Source of the DNA: Hellea sp. | GTDB lineage: Bacteria > Pseudomonadota > Alphaproteobacteria > Caulobacterales > Maricaulaceae | Reading direction: 5' to 3' | Assembly: GCA_020628635.1 (NCBI GenBank) | Contig: JAHDEU010000021.1 | Coordinates: 1 to 13,428 of the forward strand | Length of the DNA stretch: 13,428 nt | In this document: positions 1 to 6,879 of the stretch, in pieces | Layout of the letters: each line of letters begins with the position of its first letter | Numbering within the stretch: position 1 is the first letter of the stretch | Translations under genes and position numbers: made by a program | The notes under the pieces: model-generated | The model's database searches: none | Told to the model about the DNA's origin: nothing | The model's input: the letters and a program-made list of their open reading frames with translations, nothing else

Positions 1-148
1 CCTCGAAGCTGTCGGGGTCGAGCAGCAGGGAGAGCCGTTCGCGGGCGGTCAGCTTGCCGCGCGCGTGCTGGCTGTCGATCCGTTTCTGCCCGCCGCCGAG
101 CTTGGCCTGCGCGCGGCGTTCCTGCAGTTCTTCGAGAATTTCGTTCAT
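1..148 (-). CDS. pccB: Propionyl-CoA carboxylase beta (carboxyltransferase) subunit, N-terminal fragment
   Basis: Only the first 49 codons are present; the gene runs off the left edge. The translation starts MNEILEELQERRAQ, followed by a GGGQKRID segment and HARGKLTARERLSLLLD, the hallmark N-terminus of acyl-CoA carboxylase carboxyltransferase subunits. In that family the beta subunit moves carboxyl from carboxybiotin to propionyl-CoA, giving methylmalonyl-CoA for entry into the TCA cycle. The ATG is preceded by AAGGG (complement of 155-159) at good spacing, which supports this start. It is divergent from the efflux operon. With so little sequence a related acyl-CoA specificity (for example methylcrotonyl- or acetyl-CoA) cannot be excluded, but the N-terminus looks most like PccB. 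Confidence 0.85.
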   Translation of the reverse strand, partial: MNEILEELQERRAQAKLGGGQKRIDSQHARGKLTARERLSLLLDPDSFE

Positions 149-263
149 GGCCAGCCCTTGCAGAATTCCGATGCTATGTTCCCTGACGAGACGGGACTGT
201 GACCGCAAGAGCGAAACAGGCCTTGCCCGCAATCAAACGATGCCCATCAGGCAGCCGATTACC

Positions 264-292
264 CGGACATGTGGCGTGCGACATGTTATGCA
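264..292 (+). promoter_or_regulatory. Possible promoter of the RND efflux operon
   Basis: CGGACA at 264-269 and TATGCA at 287-292 are separated by 17 bases and each matches four of six sigma-70 consensus positions. A TTTAAA at 295-300 is an alternative -10 element. The site lies in the only gap upstream of the adaptor gene, about 130 bases before the preferred start. Prediction by eye only. Confidence 0.3.
266..286. promoter_or_regulatory. Twin GACATGT motif, possible repressor operator
   Basis: GACATGT occurs at 266-272 and again at 280-286. Its core ACATGT is a perfect palindrome, so the pair reads as both a direct and an inverted repeat, with centres 14 bases apart. It overlaps the proposed -35 element and spacer, where a TetR- or MarR-type repressor of an efflux pump would typically bind. 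No regulator gene is visible in the window, so the operator role is inference. Confidence 0.35.
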
Positions 293-298
293 GCTTTA

Positions 299-326
299 AA
301 CGCCCAGCCGTGCAGGAATGGGCGTT
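299..326. repeat. 8-bp inverted repeat in the efflux operon leader (hairpin)
   Basis: AACGCCCA at 299-306 is perfectly complementary to TGGGCGTT at 319-326, with a 12-base loop. On the minus strand the hairpin is followed by TTTAAA, so it could weakly terminate leftward transcription. On the plus strand it would fold in the 5' leader of the efflux mRNA. A second arm pair, CCGTGCA (308-314) and TGCACGG (350-356), uses the loop bases and would compete with it. Confidence 0.35.
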
Positions 327-423
327 GCCCGCGCCCCGCCATTCATTATTGCACGGGTGATCTGGGGGAAAAACCGTGCGGCGCGCAACACTCGGTGAGG
401 GTTTCGCGCGTAAGAAGGCCGTT

Positions 424-1557
424 ATGAAACTCAACCCCGCCTATGTGTTTGTCGGCGTCGCCACAGTCGCGCTCGGTGCCTGGTTCTACATCGGCACCAG
501 CGGCGCGGGTGACGATGGCGGCATCTATGCCGATGTGGAGGAGCGGCAGGAGCAGGCCGCGCCCGCTCCCACCGTGGTCATCCGCAGCGTGTCGGCCCAG
601 CCGCACACGGTGACCTTGAGCACTTACGGCAACACCCAGCCCAACCGCCGCGTCGATGTGAAGGCCAAAACGGCCGGCTCAGTCGCCGCCACGCCGGTCC
701 GCGAGGGCGCGCGCGTCGCCCGCGGCGACCTGATCTGCCGCCAGGATGTGGATGCGCGCGAAGCGATCGTGGAACAGGCGCGCGCGCAGCTGGCGAAAGC
801 CGAGAGCGACCTGCGCGCCACCACGACGCTGGTCGAGAAAGGCTACCGCTCGCCCGCCCAGCTCAACGGAGAACGCGCGGCGGTGGACGCCGCCAAAGCC
901 CAGCTGAAACAGGCGGAGATCGAGCTCGGCAATGTCATGCTCCGGGCTCCTTTCTCCGGCATCTATGTGGAGCGCATGGCGGAGGTGGGCGACTATCTCG
1001 CGCCCGGACAGCCCTGCGGGCGGATCGTGGACCTAAACCCGCTCAAGCTCGACGTGCAGCTGTCGGAGACACAGGTCGGCAAGGTCAGCGAGGGCCAAGA
1101 GGTCGAGGTGCGGCTCGCCACGGGCGAAACGGTCACCGGCAAGATCGCCTTCATCCAGTCGGTCGCCAATCCGCAGACCCGCACCTTCCGCACCGAAATG
1201 CACCTGCCCAACCCCGACCTTTCCCTGAAGGCAGGCGTGTCGGCCACCGTGTCCATGGCGATCGGCGAAGTGGACGCGCATCTCGTGCCCGCCTCCATCA
1301 TGGCGCTGGGCGATGATGGCGAGACGGGCATTCGCTATGTCGACAGGGACAACCGCGTGCGCTTTGCCGCCACGCGCCAGGTGGACGAAACGGCCCAAGG
1401 CCTCTGGGTGACGGGGCTGCCCCAGACTGCGCGCATCATCATCGAGGGGCAGGACTTCGTGTCGGTCGGCTCAGACGTGCGCCCGGTCTATGAGGGCGAG
1501 AGCACGCGCAACACCGCGCCCGTGGCGGGTCTGTCCGCCAATGCCGAGCTGGACTAG
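424..1557 (+). CDS. RND efflux pump periplasmic adaptor (membrane fusion) subunit
   Basis: This is the periplasmic adaptor that links an inner-membrane RND permease to an outer-membrane channel. From the ATG it has 377 residues. It starts with a short positive stretch and one hydrophobic segment (about residues 5-22) and has no lipobox cysteine, so it is probably anchored by an uncleaved helix. Then come a biotinyl-lipoyl-like half (VKAKTAGSVAATPVREGARV), a helical hairpin rich in Ala, Glu and Gln (EQARAQLAKAESDLRA), the second lipoyl half (LRAPFSGIYVERMAEVGDYL) and a beta-barrel region ending LKAGVSATVSM. This order is standard for the family. A GTG at 376 with a strong GGGGGAA upstream would add 16 charged residues. 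I prefer ATG 424, preceded by AGAAGG, because it places the hydrophobic segment at the N-terminus. The permease gene follows after 6 nt, so the two form an operon. Confidence 0.9.
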   Translation: MKLNPAYVFVGVATVALGAWFYIGTSGAGDDGGIYADVEERQEQAAPAPTVVIRSVSAQPHTVTLSTYGNTQPNRRVDVKAKTAGSVAATPVREGARVARGDLICRQDVDAREAIVEQARAQLAKAESDLRATTTLVEKGYRSPAQLNGERAAVDAAKAQLKQAEIELGNVMLRAPFSGIYVERMAEVGDYLAPGQPCGRIVDLNPLKLDVQLSETQVGKVSEGQEVEVRLATGETVTGKIAFIQSVANPQTRTFRTEMHLPNPDLSLKAGVSATVSMAIGEVDAHLVPASIMALGDDGETGIRYVDRDNRVRFAATRQVDETAQGLWVTGLPQTARIIIEGQDFVSVGSDVRPVYEGESTRNTAPVAGLSANAELD

Positions 1558-1563
1558 CAGCGC

Positions 1564-4500
1564 GTGAACCGGATCGTCGGCTTTGCGATAAACAGCTGGC
1601 GCGTGACGCTGGGCATCATGCTGTTCATCATCATGGGCGGCATCTTCGCATTGCGCGCCCTGCCGCTGGACGCCGAACCCGATATCCCAGTGCCGTTCGT
1701 GAATGTCCGCGTGGTGCTGCCGGGGGTGTCCCCGGCCGATGCGGAGCGGCTGCTTGTCCGGCCGCTGGAAACCGAATTGAAATCCATCGACGGCCTCGTG
1801 CAGATGGATGCGGTGGGCGCGAACAATGTCGCCTATCTCATCCTCGAATTCACGCCGAGCTTTGATCAGGACCAGGCCGTGCTGGATGTGCAGGAAGCGG
1901 TGGACCGCGCCCGCGCCGAGTTCCCCGAGGAAGCGCGCGAGCCGATCGTGCAGGAAGTGGACACCTCCACCGCACCGATCTTCGTGGTCAATCTGTTCGG
2001 CGACGTGCCCGAGCGCACGCTGCAGAACACCGCCAAGGAGCTGCAGACCCGGCTGGAGGGTATCTCGTCCGTCCTGGGCGCGAACATTTCCGGCGAACGG
2101 ACGGACGTGCTCGAAGCCGTGGTGGACCCGACCCTGCTGGAAAGCGCGGGCATCACATTCGATGAGCTCGCCGCGACGGTCTCGCGCAACAATTCGCTCG
2201 TGACCGCTGGTTCGCTTGAGACCTCCGGCGGGCAATTCGGTGTGAAGCTGCCGGGACTGATCGAGGATGCGGACGATCTGGCGGGGCTGGTCGTGCGATC
2301 TGATAGCTCCGGCGCGGTGGTGCGCATGGACGACATCGCCGTGGTGCGCCGCACCTACAAGGACCCGCAGAGCTATGCGCGCTACAATTCTCGGCCCTCT
2401 GTTTCCATCGAGATCCAGAAGCGCAGCGGCGAGAATATCGTTTCCACCATCGAGCAGGTGAAGGCTGTGGTGGAGGACTATCAGGCGAGCCCGACCTGGC
2501 CGTCCACGATCCAGGTCGAATACAGCCAGGACAAGTCGCGCTACATTTTCGACATGGTGCGGAGCCTGTCTTCCTCCATCATCAACGCCATTCTGCTGGT
2601 CTTCGCCGTGTGTGTCATCGCGCTGGGGCTGCGATCCGCGCTCTTTGTCGGCTTCGCCATTCCGGGCTCCTTCCTGATTGCGCTGTTCATCATGTGGACG
2701 CAGGGCGAGACCATCAACATGATGATCCTGTTCGGGCTGATCCTCTCGGTCGGCGTGCTGGTCGATAGCGCCATCGTCATCATCGAATATGCCGACCGGA
2801 AACTGTCCGAAGGCCTGCCCGCGCGCGAAGCCTACCAGCTGGCGGGCGAGCGCATGTTCTGGCCGATCATCAGCTCCACGGCCACCACGCTCGCCGCCTT
2901 CCTGCCCCTGCTGTTCTGGGAGAGCATCACGGGCAAGTTCATGGCCTATTTCCCGCTGACCATGATCTATGTGCTGAGCGCCTCCGTCCTCATGGCGCTG
3001 ATCTTCCTGCCGACCATCGGCGCGGTGCTGGGGGGCTTGCGTGAAGAGGGCAGGATCTGGCGCATATGGAACTGGATCGGCGCTGCGGTCGCGTCGCTGT
3101 TCGGCGCGGTCATGTTCAGGGGATTGTTCGGCGGTTTGCTGTCGGCCCTGCCGGGGCCGCTCGGGCTTCTGATCGTCCTCGCGGTCTTCGCGGCATTGTT
3201 TGCCGGATTGATGGTGTTTTCCTACACGTCTGGGCCCAGCGCATTCTTCGACCGATTGCGCGACCGCACCATTGCCAAGGCGCGCCGCGACGGTGATGCG
3301 CAGGCCCTAGCGCTTGCGGGAGAGGGCGGCGACCCGGCCATGCTCAAAGGGCCGACCGGCGTCTATGTCCGGCTGATCAAGACCCTCATCCGATTCCCGC
3401 TGCTATGCCTCGCTGCGACCCTTGCGCTTTGCATCGTGATCGTCTTCGGCTTTCGCGGCGCCATGTCCGGCCCGCCGCCCAAACCCGTCGAGTTCTTCAC
3501 CCAGACGCCCTCTGACCAGGTCTACATTTTCCTGCGCGCGCGCGGAAACCAGACGCCCGCCGCCAAGCGCGACCTCGCTTTGGAGATCGAACGGCGCATC
3601 ACGGATGCGCGCATCGAGGGCATAGAGGGCGTCTATGCCGTGGCGGGTTCGACCGGCGGCGGCGGCGCGCAGATGGACGGGCTGTCTGATACGCCCGGCG
3701 ACAGCGTGGTGCGCGTCTTCTTCCAGCTGGAGGACTTTTCCGACCGCCGCGGCGTCTTGGCGATCATGGACGACATCCGGGACGCGGTCGCCGACATGCC
3801 GGGCGTGATACCCGAGGTGACGGCGGCCGGCAACGGCCCGCCCATCGGCAAGGATATCGGCATCGAATTCACCGGCCGCGACCGCCTGCTGGTCGCCGAG
3901 GCCACGCGCCAGGCCGAAGAGTTCCTGCGCACCATGGAGGGCGTGGAGGACCTCGAGACCACCCTGCCCCTGCCCGGCGTGGAGTATGAGCTGGTGGTGG
4001 ACCAGGAGGAGGCCGGACGGCTGGGCCTCGATGTCGGGCGCATCGGCTCCACCGTGCAGTTCGTGACGGAGGGCGCGCTGGTCGGCTATTTCCGCCCGCT
4101 CGACAATGACGAGGAAGTCGAGATTCGCATCCGCCTGCCCGAGAGTGCGCGCGGCATCCGCGCGCTGGACGAGCTGCGCATCCAGACCCGCCAAGGCGCC
4201 GTGCCACTGGCGAGCGTGGTGGAGCGCCGTGCGAAGCCTAGAGAGGACACCATCAACCGCCGCAACCAGGCGGCTGTGTATGAGGTCAAGGCCAACACCA
4301 TGGACGGCTATGCGCCCAATGTGCAGGTCGCCGCGATCGAGGACTGGCTGACCAACGAGGCCGAACTGCCCCTCGGCGTGAATTGGCGCTTCCTCGGCCA
4401 GCAGGAGGAGAACGCCGCCGCCGCCGCTTTCGGTGCGGCCGCCTTCGCGGCGATCCTGTTCATGATGAGCGTGATCCTGCTGCTGCAGTTCAACAGCTTC

Positions 4501-5025
4501 TACCACGTCTTCCTGACGCTCTCCGCCGTGGTCCTGTCGGTCTTCGGCGTGCTGCTGGGGCTGACCTTCTACCCTTACGTCTCCATGGTGCTGACGCTGA
4601 CCGGCGTGATCGCGCTGATGGGCATTGTGGTGAACAACAACATCGTGCTGATCGACACCTATCAGCGCCTGCTGGAGCGCGGGTCCAACCCGGTCGATGC
4701 CGCCATCCGCACGGCGGCCCAGCGCCTGCGCCCCGTCATGCTGACGACGGTCACCACGATCGTCGGCCTCATGCCGCTGGTGATCGGTTTCGATGCGGAT
4801 GTCACAACGGGCCAGTTCGACCCGAGAGGCTCCGGCACGTCGGACATCTGGAAGCCGCTCTCCTACGCGCTGGTCTGCGGGCTGGGCTTTGCGACCGTGC
4901 TCACCCTGCTGCTGACGCCCGTGCTGCTGGCCGCGCCCCATGTGCTGCGCGAACGCATTGCGCGCCGCATGGGCCGGCGTCCGGCGAAAGGAATAGGAAA
5001 GCCCGTGCTCGACCCGGCCGAGTAG
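1564..5025 (+). CDS. RND-family efflux permease, long form with altered proton-relay residues
   Basis: Inner-membrane drug/proton antiporter of the AcrB-like (HAE) type, 1153 residues against about 1030-1050 for classic members. The N-terminus (MNRIVGFAINSWRVT, then TM1), the porter sequence VVLPGVSPADAERLLVRPLE, the TM4 signature region VGVLVDSAIVIIEYADR (about 398-414) and the C-terminal RLRPVMLTT (1054-1062) identify the family. Aligned by eye to AcrB, D407 is kept (D401) but D408 is Ser402 and K940 is Asn1024; R971 (R1054) and T978 (T1061) are kept. Between TM6 and TM7 (about residues 498-555) there are two extra hydrophobic segments rich in Trp, Gly, Leu and Val, followed by a charged linker. 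The GTG start lies 6 nt after the adaptor stop without a strong ribosome site, suggesting coupled translation. Substrate cannot be inferred. Confidence 0.92.
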   Translation: MNRIVGFAINSWRVTLGIMLFIIMGGIFALRALPLDAEPDIPVPFVNVRVVLPGVSPADAERLLVRPLETELKSIDGLVQMDAVGANNVAYLILEFTPSFDQDQAVLDVQEAVDRARAEFPEEAREPIVQEVDTSTAPIFVVNLFGDVPERTLQNTAKELQTRLEGISSVLGANISGERTDVLEAVVDPTLLESAGITFDELAATVSRNNSLVTAGSLETSGGQFGVKLPGLIEDADDLAGLVVRSDSSGAVVRMDDIAVVRRTYKDPQSYARYNSRPSVSIEIQKRSGENIVSTIEQVKAVVEDYQASPTWPSTIQVEYSQDKSRYIFDMVRSLSSSIINAILLVFAVCVIALGLRSALFVGFAIPGSFLIALFIMWTQGETINMMILFGLILSVGVLVDSAIVIIEYADRKLSEGLPAREAYQLAGERMFWPIISSTATTLAAFLPLLFWESITGKFMAYFPLTMIYVLSASVLMALIFLPTIGAVLGGLREEGRIWRIWNWIGAAVASLFGAVMFRGLFGGLLSALPGPLGLLIVLAVFAALFAGLMVFSYTSGPSAFFDRLRDRTIAKARRDGDAQALALAGEGGDPAMLKGPTGVYVRLIKTLIRFPLLCLAATLALCIVIVFGFRGAMSGPPPKPVEFFTQTPSDQVYIFLRARGNQTPAAKRDLALEIERRITDARIEGIEGVYAVAGSTGGGGAQMDGLSDTPGDSVVRVFFQLEDFSDRRGVLAIMDDIRDAVADMPGVIPEVTAAGNGPPIGKDIGIEFTGRDRLLVAEATRQAEEFLRTMEGVEDLETTLPLPGVEYELVVDQEEAGRLGLDVGRIGSTVQFVTEGALVGYFRPLDNDEEVEIRIRLPESARGIRALDELRIQTRQGAVPLASVVERRAKPREDTINRRNQAAVYEVKANTMDGYAPNVQVAAIEDWLTNEAELPLGVNWRFLGQQEENAAAAAFGAAAFAAILFMMSVILLLQFNSFYHVFLTLSAVVLSVFGVLLGLTFYPYVSMVLTLTGVIALMGIVVNNNIVLIDTYQRLLERGSNPVDAAIRTAAQRLRPVMLTTVTTIVGLMPLVIGFDADVTTGQFDPRGSGTSDIWKPLSYALVCGLGFATVLTLLLTPVLLAAPHVLRERIARRMGRRPAKGIGKPVLDPAE

Positions 5026-5036
5026 TTTCCTATTCC
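4990..5036. terminator. 11-bp inverted repeat spanning two convergent stop codons, possible bidirectional terminator
   Basis: GGAATAGGAAA at 4990-5000 is perfectly complementary to TTTCCTATTCC at 5026-5036. The 25-base loop contains a small CTCG/CGAG stem. The permease stop (5023-5025) is in the loop and the leftward gene's stop (5030-5032) is in the right arm. Only 4 nt separate the two genes, so this is the only place for a terminator. No long T run follows in either direction, so it is not a textbook intrinsic terminator. Confidence 0.45.
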
Positions 5037-6016
5037 GGCGCGGGCTCGATCTGCGCCGGCGTCTCATCCGGCGCGAAGATCGCCGTGCTCTGCATCCCGC
5101 CGCCGACCAGCGAGCGCCTGATCTGCCAGCGGAACGGCTCGAAGCTCACCGAAAGCGCGCCCTCGTCGCCCTCGCCCTCTGCTGCCACAGGGGGCAGCCT
5201 CTCGAACGGAACGGACACGGCGGCGCGCTCGCCCGACGGATCGCTCGGCAGCAGCTCCGCGCGCACATCATATTCGCCCAGCGGCATGACGGAGGCCGCG
5301 ATATAGGCCCAGCGGCCATCCGCGCCGACGCGCGTTTCCCCGATCTGCGTATTGGCCACATAAAGGCGCACGCGGCCCGGATCGGCGCTGAGCCCGGAGA
5401 AGATCACACCGCCCGCATCATCATAGTCGATCGCGCCAATGGCGAGCGGACCCGAGGCGGGCAGCCCGCCAAAGGGGGAACTGACCAGCCGCGTCGGCGC
5501 GGCCGGCGCGGCGATCATGATCAACGGCGGCAGGCCGGCGGCCATGTCGGCCGGGCGGTGGATGCGGAAGACGGTCTCCACGCCCCTCAGCCCCGGCGCG
5601 CTGGCCGTGCCGTCGCCGCCCGTGCCCGTTTGCGCATTCACCGCGCTGTCCTCGAACAGCATCGCCTCGATCGCCATGGGGCGGTCGGGCACATCCAGCG
5701 TCGCCGACCACAGGCCATCGGCATTGGAGCGGACCTGTCGCACACGCTCGCCCCGGTCCAGCAGCATCACGACCGACGCGGGCTCGGCTGTCCCGGACAG
5801 GCGCAAGCTGGGTCCCGGCAACTCGGACACCTGCGCGATCGTCACGGGCGTCAGCGAGGCAGCGACAGGCCTGGAGAGCGCGAGGCGGCGCTGCGCATCA
5901 TCCGCGTCCGAATCCGTCGTGGCGGCGATGCGGTCGGCGACCGACAGCCCGGCAAACAGCAGGAAGGCGAGCGCCAGCCCGCCCCCGATCATGCCCGCCA
6001 CGCGCCGCTTTCTCAT
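5030..6016 (-). CDS. Membrane-anchored Ig-like-domain protein with a degenerate LysM-like C-terminus, function unknown
   Basis: A 328-residue protein starting MRKRRVAGMIGG with one N-terminal hydrophobic segment (about residues 8-27), so probably anchored and facing the periplasm. Two repeats resemble bacterial Ig-like modules: an SGTAEPASVVMLLD...DGLWSATL unit near residues 70-115 and an IDYDDAGGVIFSGLSADPG...DGRWAY unit near 195-245. Alphaproteobacterial proteins of this layout usually end in a peptidoglycan-binding LysM domain. Here the last 35 or so residues (WQIRRSLVGGGMQSTAIFA) keep the LysM spacing of Trp, Ile, Arg, Gly and Ile-Phe but have lost the usual opening and the Asn-Arg pair. 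I read this as a decayed LysM. The ATG has GGGAG upstream (complement of 6024-6028). It is divergent from the LOG gene (95 nt) and convergent with the permease. The biological role is unknown. Confidence 0.75.
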   Translation of the reverse strand: MRKRRVAGMIGGGLALAFLLFAGLSVADRIAATTDSDADDAQRRLALSRPVAASLTPVTIAQVSELPGPSLRLSGTAEPASVVMLLDRGERVRQVRSNADGLWSATLDVPDRPMAIEAMLFEDSAVNAQTGTGGDGTASAPGLRGVETVFRIHRPADMAAGLPPLIMIAAPAAPTRLVSSPFGGLPASGPLAIGAIDYDDAGGVIFSGLSADPGRVRLYVANTQIGETRVGADGRWAYIAASVMPLGEYDVRAELLPSDPSGERAAVSVPFERLPPVAAEGEGDEGALSVSFEPFRWQIRRSLVGGGMQSTAIFAPDETPAQIEPAPE

Positions 6017-6111
6017 TCCTGCGCTCCCGCATTTCCCGAAATGTCATTCGCTTTCCGGCTCCCGCCCTCCTAGAGAGGCGATTGCCAACAGCAAAGAGAG
6101 TTACGCAGAGC

Positions 6112-6759
6112 ATGAACCAGGACCCACAAACCTTCCGCATCGACCAGCAGCCCGAGAGCCTGCAATCCGTCGCCGTCTTCTGCGGCAGCTCGCCGGGCAA
6201 TTCGCCCGAGCACATGGCGCTGGCGGCAAGGGTCGGCGAGGCCATCGCGGCGCGGGGCCTGCGCCTCGTCTATGGCGGCGGCGGGCTGGGACTGATGGGG
6301 CAGGTGTCCAACACCGCGCACAAGGCGGGCGCGACCGTGCTGGGCGTCATCCCGGACGTGCTGCGCGAGGTCGAAGCCACCCAGGCCAATATCCAGCACG
6401 TCTTCGTGCCGGACATGCACACGCGCAAGATCCGCATGTACGCGGAATCCGATGCCTTTCTGATCATCCCCGGCGGTATCGGCACGCTGGAGGAGGCCAT
6501 CGAGCTGCTGTCATGGCAGCGGCTGAACCTGCACAACAAGCCGATCCTGTTCCTGTCTGATACTGGCTATTGGGATCACCTGCTCGCCGAGTTCCAGCGC
6601 ATCATGGACGAGGGCTTCGCGTCCAAGGACATGGCCAATGACATCCTGACCGCGACGTCGGTGGAGGAGGCTTTCGCCAAGCTCGAAGACCGCATTGCTA
6701 ACCCGCGCGAGCGCACGCCGCTGGGCCTGCGCGATGTGTCCGTGGAAACCCTCGCATGA
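6112..6759 (+). CDS. LOG family protein (nucleoside 5'-monophosphate phosphoribohydrolase, TIGR00730 type)
   Basis: A 215-residue Rossmann-like enzyme. Family members release the base from nucleoside 5'-monophosphates, in plants and some bacteria activating cytokinin; in most bacteria the natural substrate (often AMP) is uncertain. Diagnostic features are VAVFCGSSPG near residue 20, LVYGGGGLGLMG (52-63), MHTRK (102-106, supplying the catalytic Arg) and PGGIGTLEE (120-128, with catalytic Glu128). Length is normal for the family. I chose ATG 6112; an in-frame TTG at 6082, preceded by AGAGG, would add 10 residues that are not part of the conserved fold. The gene is divergent from the Ig-like protein gene. 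It is followed after 120 nt by the TonB-dependent receptor, which has its own ribosome site and possibly its own promoter. Confidence 0.93.
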   Translation: MNQDPQTFRIDQQPESLQSVAVFCGSSPGNSPEHMALAARVGEAIAARGLRLVYGGGGLGLMGQVSNTAHKAGATVLGVIPDVLREVEATQANIQHVFVPDMHTRKIRMYAESDAFLIIPGGIGTLEEAIELLSWQRLNLHNKPILFLSDTGYWDHLLAEFQRIMDEGFASKDMANDILTATSVEEAFAKLEDRIANPRERTPLGLRDVSVETLA

Positions 6760-6780
6760 GGGGCGACCGCAATTTGCCCC
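6760..6780 (+). terminator. Weak hairpin directly after the LOG gene
   Basis: GGGGC at 6760-6764 pairs with GCCCC at 6776-6780. One G-U and one A-U pair could extend the stem to 7 bp with a 7-base loop. It begins at the base after the stop codon. No T run follows, so termination is only a possibility. Confidence 0.22.
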
Positions 6781-6879
6781 GGACCTGGGCGATTCGCGGT
6801 TGAAACTCTGCCGGCCTGCCCGGTAGAGCGGTGAAAGATGTCCGCTGCCTTGTGGTGCAGTCGGTGAGGAGAGATTCCA

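Noticed and set aside
376..423. GTG start for the efflux adaptor
   Set aside because: It has a good ribosome site, but it puts 16 charged residues before the membrane anchor; ATG 424 also has a ribosome site and a family-like N-terminus. Kept as an alternative.
149..423. Search for a small gene or RNA in the pccB/adaptor gap
   Set aside because: Open frames here run into neighbouring genes and lack ribosome sites or domains; only promoter-like and repeat elements could be supported.
3403..5067. Long leftward open frame opposite the RND permease (554 codons)
   Set aside because: It mirrors a well-supported gene, its translation is extremely rich in Arg, His, Gln and Gly with no recognisable domain, and it has no ribosome site. 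It is a product of high GC codon use.
4383..5306. Plus-strand frame overlapping the permease end and the Ig-like gene (307 codons)
   Set aside because: It crosses two genes with clear protein features in other frames, and its translation is Arg/Ala/Pro-rich without a domain.
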